Source of the DNA: Ailanthus altissimus
Lineage: Eukaryota; Streptophyta; Magnoliopsida; Sapindales; Simaroubaceae
DNA: 64,000 bases
NCBI GenBank assembly: GCA_946807835.1
Contig: OX327711.1
Location: 15,783,501-15,847,500 of the forward strand
Reading direction: 5' to 3'
Positions 1-11,597 of this stretch are shown piece by piece (within the stretch, counting starts at the first letter, position 1; each line of letters starts with the position of its first letter). The position numbers were made by a program, and so were the translations under genes. The notes under the pieces are model-generated. The model made no database searches. It saw only the letters and a program-made list of their open reading frames with translations, and was not told the DNA's origin.

Positions 1-834
1 AGTTCATATGTTGTATAAATAAATATTTTGAAACCATTAGGTTATAACCCCCCCCCCCCCTCCCCTCCCCTCTTCAAACAGAGATATGAGATTTAGGTTT
101 TTGAGATTCGTTTGTATATACATAAGCTTTCAGCTGTGTGTATGAGTATTTTACTCTTTGGGAGCTAGTTTACTTTGCACATGCGTACAACGAGAATATG
201 ATATAAGATATTAGATGAGTAAGTCCGATGCTCTTCCTAAGGGACATTCTGGGTACAACGAAGCTTCCACCTAGTTACGAATTTAGTATAATATTCTATA
301 TAAATAATAGTATATAATTTTTTAAATATCAAATGTGTTTGATTATGCTCAACAAAGAAAAAGTATGACAACAAATTTCATATTTATATTGGAGTACATG
401 ATTTGATGGTAGTTTATATTAGTCATGATCCAAGTATTATTTATGAAATATACATTTTATAGTAAGTAATTTTACATAGAGATCTTATATGTTTAAAGTG
501 AAGATCATTTTATACATTTTAATTATTTTTCAAAATCAATAGTAAGAGAGATGTTATTTATATGTTCATTATATGCTTTTGAGATTATTTTAATTTTTAA
601 ATTACGTCCACTTATTGGGTCAATTAACTCACTCTATTTTTATTAAATTTTCTCTTCCTCCCCAAGGAGATTGCAAAAATGAATAGCATAATAGAGTTAA
701 GCCTAGAAGTTAAGCTCGATGATAGTACAAGAAATCATTATTTTCAAGTCGGTGTATTCCTAGAGTTATAATAGAGTTCATTGGTTGATAATTATTTTTA
801 ACCTTGTGTATTCAATATTAATTGTATAATTTAA
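1..834. other. AT-rich non-coding left flank
   Basis: I see no gene here. A homopolymer run of C followed by CT-rich sequence lies at about 49-80. The rest is AT-rich with no long open frame. The last five bases (TTTAA, 830-834) are the left target-site duplication of the retrotransposon that follows. Confidence 0.6.
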
Positions 835-1855
835 TGTTGAGGGATATCAAGCCGTGCACTTCAATTTAACACCCCTATGGCATCAACTAAGCCACAACCT
901 TGATACCCTTTGCGCAGCGAAAAATCATAACTCACACCATAAGCAAGAACACATAAGATTAACACACCAATAAAGATAAAGAAAACAAACCAATCACAAG
1001 ACACAAGATATACGTGGTTCGGCCCAAATTGCCTACGTCCACGGAGGATCCATGATCCAGCTTCTTCCCATTGAAATAGATCACAAAGTATCTTCTTACA
1101 TCATCAATGATCCCACAAGACCCCTTAGTATCTCTCATAGAGACCTCTAAGCATCTACCCTTGATCATTATGACTCCTTAAGACCTCTTCGTATCTCCTC
1201 ATAAGAGATTTTTATAAGAAACACAAGAATAGCCCGAGCATCTAAGCCAAAAGGATCTATGGTGTTTCTCTTTTATTCACTCAAAGAACCTAAAGAAAAA
1301 AACACCCCCAAAGGTTACACCCTAGTGCACCACGCACTTTGTGCCTACCTAGCTCCTATATTCTCTCTTATGGTTACATTTTAAAACCTTAGATGCTTAA
1401 CCTTAAACAATGATTTACAAGTGTTTATATAGGGTATATTTCGTGCCTACAAATCCTATTCCTTGTTAGAGTAAGAGTCCACTTATTTTAGAAGTCCAAA
1501 ACTTCCCAAAACTTGAAATCCCAAGCCAAAACGGACTTCTCCACGCATTCTGGCACTGCGGCGCTCGTCCCTGGGCGCCGCAGCGCTGGCCCTTCTCGCG
1601 TCCAACGCTGCGGCACTGGTCTTCTGTTTTGAGCGCCGCGGTGCTCAGCCCTGGGCGCTGCGGCGCTGGAAGCTCCCCGCGAATTCCTTCTTCCTTTGCA
1701 TCTTTGAGTCCTGTTTCACTTCCCCTTTCGTGTCCCACACGTCCTAGACTTCTCCATACGTGTCCCACATGTTCTAGACTTCTTGTGACTCTCCACTTTG
1801 GTATTCATCTCAATTCTTGTCCAACCAAGATTGTTGAATCACCAATTTTCCAACA
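835..1855 (-). repeat. LTR of the 835-4049 element (3' LTR in element sense)
   Basis: This LTR is 1,021 bp, starts TGTTGAGGG and ends CCAACA on the plus strand. It holds a GC-rich island at about 1555-1670. The phrase TACGTGGTTCGG near 1010, common in plant copia LTRs, is present. It differs from its partner at scattered bases and by one 22-bp unit in the GC island. Confidence 0.88.
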
Positions 1856-2889
1856 AATCCCCTCCTTGATTCAAAATCTCATCCCATGAAGCTAATCACC
1901 GTCACCCCTCCTTGACCAATACTCACTAGCATGGTCTATAAGTCAAGTCCCCAACTTAACTAAGGCTCTTGCGACTACGATCTCCAAAGATTCCTGAATG
2001 CTGATGTCTAGAGTAGTTCAATGTTGTGATCTTCTATGTCCCGAAGACACCATAACTACAACCCTTAATGGTGGGAAAAAAAATCATTCTCACCATTGCT
2101 ACTCTTCCCACACATTCTCTTTCGACCCCTGCCACAAAGTGATATATCAAAAGTTGCTTTATGGTCTGTTTCAAATCAACCCCTATGTTGATCCTATTCT
2201 AAGCACTTTCCTATAAGCACATAGCCTCCCTCTATGCTTTATCACTCCCTCGATCCTTTTGCTTCCCCATTTAGTGTTCCTTCTGTATGCCTTCCATGAA
2301 TCTCCCTATTCCGATCTAGCAGTCCCGAGTCCTCTAGGTCTTCATGAGATGAGAAATAAATCTCATACCTAGTCCCTCCCTTGTCTTTTCCACTATGTAA
2401 TCTCAATCTTATTCTACCAATCCCCTATGACTTACCATAAGTCATATTACTCCAATTGGTAAATAACTATTCTCCACGACTCATATGAAAATACTACCCT
2501 AGATCCCAAAAATAGTTCGTTCATCAGACACTGATTCCTCCAGAAGCTCTCATGCAATCAAGGTCTTTGCCTAGTCATTCAACAGACTTGCAAATCCACC
2601 TTCCTTCTATCTTTGTCTTCCTCTTAGGACTATCTCCTTGAGTGCCCTAGACACCTTTTGGATCTGCCTTTCAATCTTGATTGTTCTTCTTTTTTCATCT
2701 TTATTTTGTGTCCAATCTGAATGATTCTTCTAACTAGGACCTAGATGACACCATCTTCTTAGAAGTCTTCTTCAAGAGTGATCTCTACTTCAAAACTCTC
2801 CAGTAAGGCCATCATCTTTTCCTCTTTCAGATAATCATCTTCCTTATTATTCTTCTCTTATATTTGTGAGTCCCCATGGTTGACAACCT

Positions 2890-3050
2890 TTGCTCTGCAA
2901 TCTGACTCTACCGTCTATGCTTTGCAATCTGGACTTCAACCCATGTTTCTAATATCAGGTTGGACTTCAACTCAAGCTCTGTCATCAGTTTGTACTACAA
3001 CATACGCTCCGATAGCAGTTTGTAGCTTCAACCTTGCTCTGATACCAGTT
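2890..3050 (-). repeat. Degenerate tandem array of primer-binding-site-like units
   Basis: Inward from the true primer-binding site the sequence repeats a unit of about 25-35 bp around the phrase CAACyTnGCTCTGnTAnCAGTTTG. Variants are seen near 3003-3022, 2972-2992, 2945-2962 and 2890-2905. The copies decay with distance from the LTR. Confidence 0.6.
3036..3047 (-). other. Primer-binding site (tRNA-iMet type)
   Basis: The plus strand reads GCTCTGATACCA, the reverse complement of TGGTATCAGAGC, three bases inside the LTR that starts at 3051. It fixes the element's orientation as minus. Confidence 0.88.
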
Positions 3051-4049
3051 TGTTGAGGGATATCAAGCCGTGCACTTCAATTTAACACCCCTATAGCATC
3101 AACTAAGCCACAACCTTGATACCCTTTGCACAGCGGAAAACCATAACTCACACCATAAGCAAGAACACATAAGATTAACACACCAATAAAGATAAAGAAA
3201 ACAAACCAATCACAAGACACAAGATATACGTGGTTCGGCCTAAATTGCCTACATCCACGGAAGATCCATGATCCAGCTTCTTCCCATTGAAATAGATCAC
3301 AAAGTATCTTCTTACATCATCAATGATCCCACAAGACCCCTTAGTATCTCTCATAGAGACCTCTAAGCATCTACCATTGATCATTATGACTCCCTAAGAC
3401 CTCTTCGTATCTCCTCATAAGAGATTTTTATAAGAAACACAAGAATAGCCCGAGCATCTAAGCCTAAAGGATCTATGGTGTTTCTCTTTTATTCACTCAA
3501 AGAACCTAAAGAAGAAAACACCCCTAAAGGTTACACCCTAGTGCACCACACACTTTGTGCCTACCTAGCTCCTCTATTCTCTCTTATGGTTACATTTTGA
3601 AACCTTAGATGCTTAACCTTAAACAATGGTTTACAAGTGTTTATATAGGGTATATTTCGTGCCTACAAACCCTATTCCTTGTTGGAGTAAGAGTCTACTT
3701 GTTTTAGAAGTCCAAAACTTCCCAAAACTTGAAATCCCGAGTCAAAACAGACTTCTCCATACGTTCTGGCGCTGCAGCGCTCGTCCTTGGGCGCCGCAGC
3801 GCTGGCCCTTCTCGCGTCCAACGCTGCGGCGCTAGTCTTCTATTTTGAGCGCCGCGGCGCTGGAAGCTCCCCGCGAATTCCTTCTTCCTTTGCATCTTTG
3901 AGTCCCGTTTCACTTCCCCTTTCGTGTCCCACACGTCATAGACTTCTCCATACGTATCCCACACGTTTTAGACTTTTTGTGACTCTCCACTTTGGTATTT
4001 ATCTTAATTCTTGTCTAACTAAAATTGTTGAATTACCAATTTTTCAATA
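3051..4049 (-). repeat. LTR of the 835-4049 element (5' LTR in element sense)
   Basis: This LTR is 999 bp and otherwise closely matches 835-1855. Its terminal CA has mutated to TA at 4048-4049. Its GC island (about 3765-3870) is one 22-bp unit shorter than in the partner LTR, which accounts exactly for the length difference. Confidence 0.88.
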
Positions 4050-4054
4050 TTTAA

Positions 4055-7000
4055 GATATTAATATGATGATGTTTAATTTGTGAAAGATGAGTATTATTT
4101 TTATTTATAATAAAAAAATTATAAACTAGAGATTCTAGATGATTGTTTGTTGATGTGTGACGAACTAAATAGTATCGGTGAATAAAGTAAGAAATTGTAC
4201 CAAATTGTTAAAAAACAATTATTAATTTAGATAACTATATTATTTATTTTTAAAAATGAATCAAAACTTGTTCCAAATTCTTAAAGAATTTGGGCTGATT
4301 ATCTCATATATATATATATATATATTAACAACAATAACATATTAATTTAATATGTTAGAAAAAAGTTGTCATGGCAAAATTCAGGTTAAGTTTGGTTTTA
4401 CCAAACTCGAGTTTCGTAATGTTTTTTTAATAATTGAAGTGATTTGAAAAATTTTAGGTATTTTCAATTTTAGTCTATCAAAAACATTTAATGCTATTGC
4501 GGGTCACGTGTGAGTTATCCGAAACCCAATCAAACTAACTCATATTTATTTAAATTTGCAAAACCCAAATTCGGGTTATATGTATATGTGAGCTAAATTT
4601 TTCTCAGTTGGTGTATTTGAATTTTTTTTTAGTATGGACCAAATTCAGATTGATTTGCCATCTCTAATTATAACAAGTAAGAGATATTAATAATCACAAA
4701 TTAACATTTTCTACCTTATACGTTATACTTTTTCTTCTATAGCAAAAATTTACATTTTAAGCTTATATATATATTTGTAATAAAATGAATATTTTAATGA
4801 ACAACTTTACTCCAGTTATGATGAATGATACTACCATATGATGCTATCTTATTAAAGTTCTCTAATTTAAAGTTTTAACTTCATTCAATAAATATTACAA
4901 CATTACCTGATGTATGTAATTGCTCACCGTAGGATATGGGATATTGCATCTCATAATTGTAGTGAAATCTTAAGAATGTGGGTTTTTAGTTTTTATCATG
5001 ACTGTCCACTTCATTATAGAACATAAAAGGATAATTAGAAGTCTTATATTGAGCAGAAGCTGTTTTGGCGATAAGAAACAAGCATATCTAAAAAGGAATA
5101 AAAACAAATTAATAAAATATGATTAGGGGCTGGTTTGTACATTTGTCTTTTTAACAGAAAGTAAAAAGGAATGGAGAGGGCCCAAAATGAGTAGCATGTA
5201 ATTGAAGTAATCTCATGGGGGTATGAGGAGATAATGGTAGGGTATATGAATAATCATGGCCAGAAAACTTGTTATTGTCTGCGTCTAGAGGCAGCATCTG
5301 CATCATCAATGGCCTTTGTCTTGAAGCGTGCTTCTCTTATTATTATTAATAACCGAAGCATTCACAATCACTCACGCCCTTTGAATTCCAACCCATTATT
5401 ACTAGTCCCCCCATTAATAATAATTATCCTTTACTTGCGTGGTTCATTTGTCTGCACATTTGTCTTCAAATTAGCGTTTTGTCATAACAAACATGAAATC
5501 TTACCAAGTAGTTAGTTAATAAACACACTCACCTCACCCACACTGTGGATTAATTTATATATATATATATGGCAGGCCCAAGATGATGGGCATCTTCTAA
5601 ATCTTAACATGGCGTGGGGGGTAGATCACCAGACGTCTTCTCACAACCTTTTCTCTTTTTTCCTCCAAAGACCTGAAACTTCTACTCCACAATCATCAAT
5701 CATGGCTTTACTTTGGCGTTAATGGTGGTTGGTCTTTAGCCCTTTTTGGTTGATGGCATTAGCCATCAACATTTATTATTATTATTAGAGCTTTCTTTCT
5801 TGGTCTGGCTGGATTCACCACCACAAATTGCGTATATCCGTTGCATTTTGTAAACCCACATTTTTTTTTTCGCTTTTCTTTTCCCTAATAAAAGAAATTT
5901 TGGTCACTTGCCCAAACTAAACCAGTCAGAAGGTCACCACTGGAGTTCACTTAGTGGAAACATGGAATCTTATTTCTGGCCCGGGCATGAGACTAATAAA
6001 GATGTTTGCTTCTTCAATATTGTTTTTTCAACTATTTGCAGATATGATAAGCAAAAGAGGGTATAAAATAACCATAACAAATCCTTTAATTGGCGTTTGA
6101 TTGGCGTGAGGTGGTTGAGATTATCCCTTTATGACCTGAACTTCGTATTTTAGAGAGTCAATCCATTAGACTTGATAACTATTAATAAATAGTACTACAG
6201 TGGGCAGATTTAGTCAAATAGATGCCAAAAATTCTTCTAAGAACCATAAAGTGTCCAAAGCCTTTTGTTCCTTTTGGCATCGATTGTTTTGGCACAATTT
6301 CTTTTACGCAATTCGGTATGGGCATAAAACTAAAACATGGATTGCGAAACATTTAATTGGAGCCCTAAAGCATCAAACATTTAATTAATTATCTGTTAAA
6401 GATCGAAAGTAGACAAACCCACTTTAATGAGCATTTACAAACAAAACTAATACTTTACACATTAGAAGTCAAGGCCTTTAAAACAGATAAGCATATGTTA
6501 AGCTGCCTCAATGAAAATATGTAGCCAAGCAAATGGATAAAATTATCTAAAGGAGACAGCTTTGTCATATTAAAATAAAGAGCATGGATAAAATCATCAA
6601 TTTTTATTTTTTTGATACAATCAAGGGACATCAAAATAATAAAACAAAATCTGTCAAATAATAATAATAATAATAACAAAAATACATCAAATGAAGCCGG
6701 GTCAAGTTTGGTAACCAGAGCCTACTCTTTTTCTGTAAATAATTCAAATAGATCAGACTTCTGTCATTTACTTTTTCTTGCAAAGGAAAATCTAACAACC
6801 TTCTAGGTTCCAACCACCAACCAAACAAGGGCTTTCATGTCGGATAAAGAAAAATTACTTATTATAACAAATCATTAGGCGCTTTAAAAACTTAACAATA
6901 CACCGGCACATTTACACTATATGCATCCATCAAACATTACAAAAATACATCTGCAATTGCAAGACATACAAAATAAATCGAAGGTGGAAAGTGGCAATTC

Positions 7001-8656
7001 GAGAGCCTCAAACGATTAGCACTTCCGTGGCTGACTTGGATACGTCCAATATACCAATTCAATCTCTAAAAGCCCGAGACATCAATCTTAAAGCAAATAA
7101 GAGATATAAGGAGATTTGTCATGTAACCAGAACTTAGTACGTTCATCACTTTTTTATTCCAAGTGACAGCCATTCGAGAGTTTTATCAGCAAGAAAAGCT
7201 ACCTATACCTTAAACGTTGCATAGGATTCATCAGGAATAACGAACATCATTAACCCAAATGCCAAAATCAGCAAGTTACGCCCTCAATTTTCAGAGGAAC
7301 TCAAAATATTAGTTATGAACACAAAATACATTTAATAACTACCACATGAAGGAAGAACATAGATAATGAACCAACCCAAAATGTTCTGAGTCAGATTCAA
7401 GGAAGTTAGCCTTTACATTATCTTCAAAGCACTGTCATTGATTAGCATGAAATGCTATAGGATTCTATATAAGTTAGTCCTCCCATCAGTATTTTACATT
7501 TACAATTAAGCAGTCAAATATTTTTAGTCCTAAAAAAATCTTCAAATCAGCTTTTACTTTTTTCATTTGAATCAAACTTGCTTAAAAATTATGAAATCTA
7601 CCAACAAATTTTCTGGGTAGAATGATATTTTCCCCTCATGAGAAAAACAAAAAGTGATATAAAATTCAAGCAAATTCACAGTTGAGGTAAATTTTAACAG
7701 AACAATACAAACTAGAAAATGAAATTTCTACTTCTTGTTCTCAGAACTCGATTATAGAATGAGCCAAAACTCATGTAACAAGAAAGCAAACAAGAATCAT
7801 GTTCATCCTATCCCCCTTCAAGTGTGCAAAATCCATTATTAGTAGTATTATTGATCATGCACTGACCAGCTATTTGAAGTGAGAAGCACATGAAAAACTT
7901 GGCATAGATTATTCCAATTTCAACAAAAGAATCAATAAAAGATTTGTTGGTCCACCACAATTAAATTAAAATGCCTGCTATTCAAGTTTTAACTCTCAAT
8001 AACACAACAAGCTAGCAATAGCACCCAGGAAAATTGGGGAAAAATGAAGACATAAATAGCATTGTACATCTAATAAGAACATTGTGCAAGCAGTGAGAAC
8101 AACCTTCAGGCATGGGGCAAATTGAACAGATTAGCAGCTATAAATCATAGACAGTCAATGTGCTAGTACTGCAAATTCCCATCCAATTATAAATCAATCA
8201 TTTAAGCTAAAAGAAGAATTTGCATTCTAAACAGGTTGCCTTGTCCATTAATAATTTGAACTTTAAATTTCCGCTCTCACTTTCATTCAATAGCTTATCA
8301 GTTACATAACTCAGTGACAACAATTTCGCAAACCAAAAAATTAAAAAGAGAAAAAAAAACTCAAAATTCATTGGAGAGAAGGTATGCTTTAACAAGAAGC
8401 AAGTTTCCAATTACAATTCAGATAAAACTTTGAGACTTTCTACACTAAAACATCTATTAACCAGAGAGCAAGCTCTCCAATGCCACCTTTATTTCAATGT
8501 ACAACATTTCAGAAAAGAAATCATAAAAAAAGACATATCCCACTACAATCTTTCCCCCTTTTTTTTGTACATGAACAACTATCCATCCACCAAAGATAAC
8601 CGATTAACCCAAATTTCCTTTCTTTTTTTTTAAAAAAAAAAGAAAGAAAAGAACTT
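4055..8656. other. Intergenic DNA, no gene recognised
   Basis: Open frames here are short and show no family resemblance. A (TA)n run lies at about 4306-4326, a short one at about 5560-5570, and an ATA/TAA trinucleotide run at about 6657-6676. The 6840-8650 stretch is less AT-biased and may include the downstream part of the neighbouring U-box transcript (see the splice donor at 8657), but I could not place an acceptor. Confidence 0.5.
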
Positions 8657-8659
8657 ACC
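8650..8659 (-). other. Candidate 3'-UTR splice donor of the U-box gene
   Basis: On the minus strand, about 17 bases after the stop codon, the sequence reads GTGGAG|GTAAGTTC. This is an almost ideal plant 5' splice site, with its GT at 8658-8657. It would make a 3'-UTR intron. Being less than 50 nt after the stop codon, it would not be expected to trigger nonsense-mediated decay. The acceptor was not identified. Confidence 0.45.
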
Positions 8660-8675
8660 TCCACTGTTTCATCCA

Positions 8676-9791
8676 TTACCGCATAGACGGATTTCCACTT
8701 AGAGTCTGAATCAAATTACTTGCATTTCTCCTAACCTTCTCATTGTCATCCTCCACCAAACACATACAAATCTCAAAAACCCCTTCATTCCTGGACTCCG
8801 CACATATTTCTTCACTATAACAACACAAACAGTTCAATGTAAAAAGCGAACACTGAACCGCTCTCGAACTCCCATTCTTCAACATTTTTACAAAAACACC
8901 CACACACCCACTAACTCTCATCATCTCCTCTCTTCCTTCCTTGCATTTGGCTAAAACACTCAGCACCTCCACAGCCCTCTCCAGCCCAGAGTCGGCTATT
9001 CTCATCAAAATCGGCACCGCCCCACAATTCACCACGTGCTTTCTGTTCTCAGGAAATGAAGTTAAAGCGTATAAAGCTGTAGCAGCTTCTTTCTTCTCTC
9101 TAATCAATTTTCCATTGCGTAAAAGCGAAACCAACGCTTTAATCGCACATGGGTAGTCTCCGATGACCGCTTTGTTCACTTCTACAACAGCTAGACTCGT
9201 TATTATTGTCGCTGCTATTGCCCGGGAATCGGGCGACCCGACACGCAACGCCGCCACGACCCGCCCGACTGCACCTTCTGCGACGATGCCCACTTTGTTA
9301 TCGTCGTCAAGAGATAAGTTGAGTAGCAAAGAAAGCGCTCTCTCTTGTAAAACAAAATCGTCGGAGTCGAGCTCCAGACTCAAACAGTTTAAAACGGCCG
9401 AAACGGCGCCCGACTCAGTGAGTTTCCTCCGGGAAGCCGAGTCGCGCTTGGAGAGCTTGGTGAGTTGAGCGAGCGAGACGAGCTTGGACTCGAGAGGAGA
9501 CGATTTTGACGCGAGGATGGAGATTAGGATTTGCGGGTTGGGGTCGGGTTGTGGTATCGGTAACCGGGTATTGGTAAAGTTGGAAATTAAGGATCTGAGG
9601 ACGTGATTGGGGATGAGAGAAGGCTGGTCGGGGAGGGGTAGTTTGGTAATTGGACAAGTGCGATGACCGGAGTCAAGCCACCGTTGGATAGAGGCTCGCT
9701 CAAAGGTGTGACCCGAAGAGAGTATGACCGGGTCAGACATTATCTCAAGAGAAATCGGGCACTTGAAATCGTCAGGGAACTGAGTCGCCAT
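8676..9791 (-). CDS. PUB8: U-box/ARM-repeat E3 ubiquitin-protein ligase, PUB8-like
   Basis: Single-exon 371-residue protein. Residues about 7-81 form a U-box, beginning FKCPISLEIMSDPVIL, then SGHTFERASIQRWL and TCPITKLPL. This is the E2-binding fold of RING-like E3 ligases, without the zinc ligands. Residues about 95-365 are leucine/alanine-rich helical repeats (for example ALSLLLNLSL, ATALYALTSF, VQCSLFTLNCL) typical of ARM repeats that hold substrates. Family knowledge: plant U-box proteins transfer ubiquitin to target proteins. The length and the N-terminus (MAT..P.DF.CPISLEIMSDPVIL) match Arabidopsis PUB8/B80, which is about 374 residues. The ATG at 9791 gives the expected family N-terminus. 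A possible TATA box lies about 155 bp upstream and a likely 3'-UTR intron follows the stop. The substrate is unknown. The PUB8 assignment is from memory of the family, not from a search. Confidence 0.93.
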   Translation of the reverse strand: MATQFPDDFKCPISLEIMSDPVILSSGHTFERASIQRWLDSGHRTCPITKLPLPDQPSLIPNHVLRSLISNFTNTRLPIPQPDPNPQILISILASKSSPLESKLVSLAQLTKLSKRDSASRRKLTESGAVSAVLNCLSLELDSDDFVLQERALSLLLNLSLDDDNKVGIVAEGAVGRVVAALRVGSPDSRAIAATIITSLAVVEVNKAVIGDYPCAIKALVSLLRNGKLIREKKEAATALYALTSFPENRKHVVNCGAVPILMRIADSGLERAVEVLSVLAKCKEGREEMMRVSGCVGVFVKMLKNGSSRAVQCSLFTLNCLCCYSEEICAESRNEGVFEICMCLVEDDNEKVRRNASNLIQTLSGNPSMR

Positions 9792-10010
9792 GTTGTTTTA
9801 ACTCGGTCTTGAACTCAGGTTCCAGAGGGTTTATGAGGTTTAGGGATATGGTTGCTGTCTGCTGATGAGGACTGAGGAGGAGATCTTCAGTTTCGTCTGC
9901 CAAATATAACTCGAGGACCCTTACTTCTGAACCTGAGCTTACTATATATGTGCATTTAACTGACTCATTGACCTTAATGACCTTGCCTGTGCTTCAGATT
10001 AGCAAGTGAA
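9792..10010 (-). promoter_or_regulatory. Putative promoter and 5'-UTR of the PUB8-like gene
   Basis: Read on the minus strand, a TATA-like CATATATAGT lies at about 9941-9950. About 120 bp of leader follows before the ATG at 9791. Position and spacing fit a plant core promoter. Nothing else was recognised. Confidence 0.4.
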
Positions 10011-11544
10011 CGTCTCTGCAACTGAACGGGTATTTTTGACATCTGCTAATTAATTTTTATTTTTATTTTTCTTGATTTGCCTTGAATTACATAGAATGGC
10101 ATCTTCTATCTATTTGATAAATTAGATTTTATAATATCATACAATTATGTTGACGTTTCTTAAAATACATGTTTAACTCTTAATAAATAATGATTGCACA
10201 GGTAAACAAAAAAACATTTGAGTAATAATTTTGATTCGATTTGTTCATACGCTAAAATCGTATTTGTTACTTTTTTTTAATCAGGCAATAAATATGATTT
10301 TACTAAATTCGTACTAGGTCCGTTAAAGTATGTCTTTTAAAAAAAAAATTGATGATATTATTTTATTAATTAATTTAAAAAATATTTTAAAATAATCACT
10401 TTTGAAGTGTTATAAATTTTTATATTAAAAAAATATTTGATTAATCTTTATTAGTTAATAAAATAATAAATAAATAAAATTACTCTTTTGAATAATATAA
10501 TTAAAAAAATTGTAACTTAAGCACAAAAACAGCAAAAGAATATTGTTATTGTCCAAATAAAATTTTTAAAAAATTTTATAAATTGAGAACAAATAATTTT
10601 GTGACTCAATTAATAAAAAAGTATAATAATAATGAAAAATAATAAAATCAGAAATAAAAATAGTAGACCTCTTACTAGAATTCTTGCACCTCACATGCGA
10701 GACACGAGGAGGGACCTCATGCACGAGACGTGGTGCAAGTTGGAGCCTCATGCACGGTGTACGGCCTCATGCTCGAGGCATAACGCGAGGCAGGACACAC
10801 ACCCCTATCACTAAGATTAGGCCTAAACCTTCTTCTTCGACATTTTTTGTCAAATGTTGCTTATTTTTTACTATTTTTTGGTTATTTTTAATTAAATTTA
10901 TTAAATTTTAATCTATAGTATTCTAAATTGACCTATTTAAACTAATTTTTAAATGTATTTTGGATCAAAATTTCAATCAAATGACTACTTATGGGAGAGA
11001 TGCAAAAATACTTAGGAGTAAAATGGTTCAAAAATTATGTGTTTGACTAATAAAATTCATAAATATGTTAAAATATAAAAATAAATTTTTGCTTTAAAAA
11101 AGTGACTATTTTAATACATTTTTCTTTAATAAAACATCATTGATATTCTATTAAAGGACTATTGATATTAAAATAAAAGGATTATTATGACACAATATTA
11201 TACTTACACATCAATGTATGTCCAAACCTATAACTCTTACAAAAAATAAAAAAGAAAATTATGCATCATGAAAATAAGCTCTAAGACAAAGAAACACAAC
11301 CATTTCAAAAAAAGAAAATTCAACCTTCACAAAAGAGGGACATAAATACTCCTCGTTAGAAAGGAAAAAATTAATTGCCCTAGATTGAAAGGTTAACATA
11401 AAATCACCGTCGCAAAATTTATAACCTTTGCCAACCTTTTTCAAAAGATTAGTTAAATTCAAATTCTCGACTAACCACTAACATCATGTAATAACACAAA
11501 TCAACTATTAAATCAGGCTAAGAAAATCAAATTTAGATCACCAA
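10011..11544. other. AT-rich intergenic DNA
   Basis: No gene is recognised. The single feature that stands out is a GC-rich repetitive island at about 10684-10800, listed separately. Confidence 0.5.
10684..10800. repeat. GC-rich island with repeated CCTCATGC/CGAG motif
   Basis: Within very AT-rich DNA this stretch repeats phrases such as CCTCATGCACGAG, CCTCATGCACGG, CCTCATGCTCGAGGC and ACGCGAGGC, about every 25-35 bp. It could be the GC island of an otherwise eroded LTR, since several LTRs in this window carry comparable islands. The open frames across it look incidental. Confidence 0.45.
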
Positions 11545-11597
11545 ACAAAGTATATGGAACTATTGGGCCACCAAGAGTTGCTAGGGCGTGCAGACTT
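11545..11597 (+). pseudogene. Coding-like remnant, piece 1 of 3
   Basis: This stretch reads TKYMELLGHQELLGRA on the plus strand and stops at the insertion site of LTR A1 (TSD GACTT at 11593-11597). Joined across A1 and the next element, it appears to continue at 17554-17594 and 23446-23616. The parent gene is not recognised. Confidence 0.35.

Larger units (their letters stand above)
835..4049 (-). mobile_element. Complete non-autonomous Ty1/copia-type LTR retrotransposon (family E, copy 1)
   Basis: Two long direct repeats bound the element: 835-1855 (TG...CA) and 3051-4049. It is flanked by a perfect 5-bp target-site duplication TTTAA (830-834 and 4050-4054). Its sense strand is minus: the reverse complement of a tRNA-iMet primer-binding site (TGGTATCAGAGC) sits at 3036-3047, just inside the 3051 LTR. 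A purine-rich tract follows 1855 when read on the minus strand. The 1,195-bp interior has no intact protein. It keeps a decayed gag start (ATG at about 2877 on minus, reading MGTHKY) like the copy at 42393-45325. No integrase, RT or RNase H is visible, so it must have moved with enzymes from a partner element. Confidence 0.9.

Noticed and set aside
1629..1889. Proline/serine-rich frames across the GC island of the LTR (also 3787-4062)
   Set aside because: Incidental to LTR sequence; the same frame is not preserved between the two LTRs.
5234..5515. 93-codon plus-strand open frame
   Set aside because: Composition is repetitive (Ile/Asn runs from ATT/AAT repeats) with no recognisable domain.
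8941..9657. Open frames antisense or out of frame to the U-box gene
   Set aside because: Shadows of a real GC-richer coding exon.
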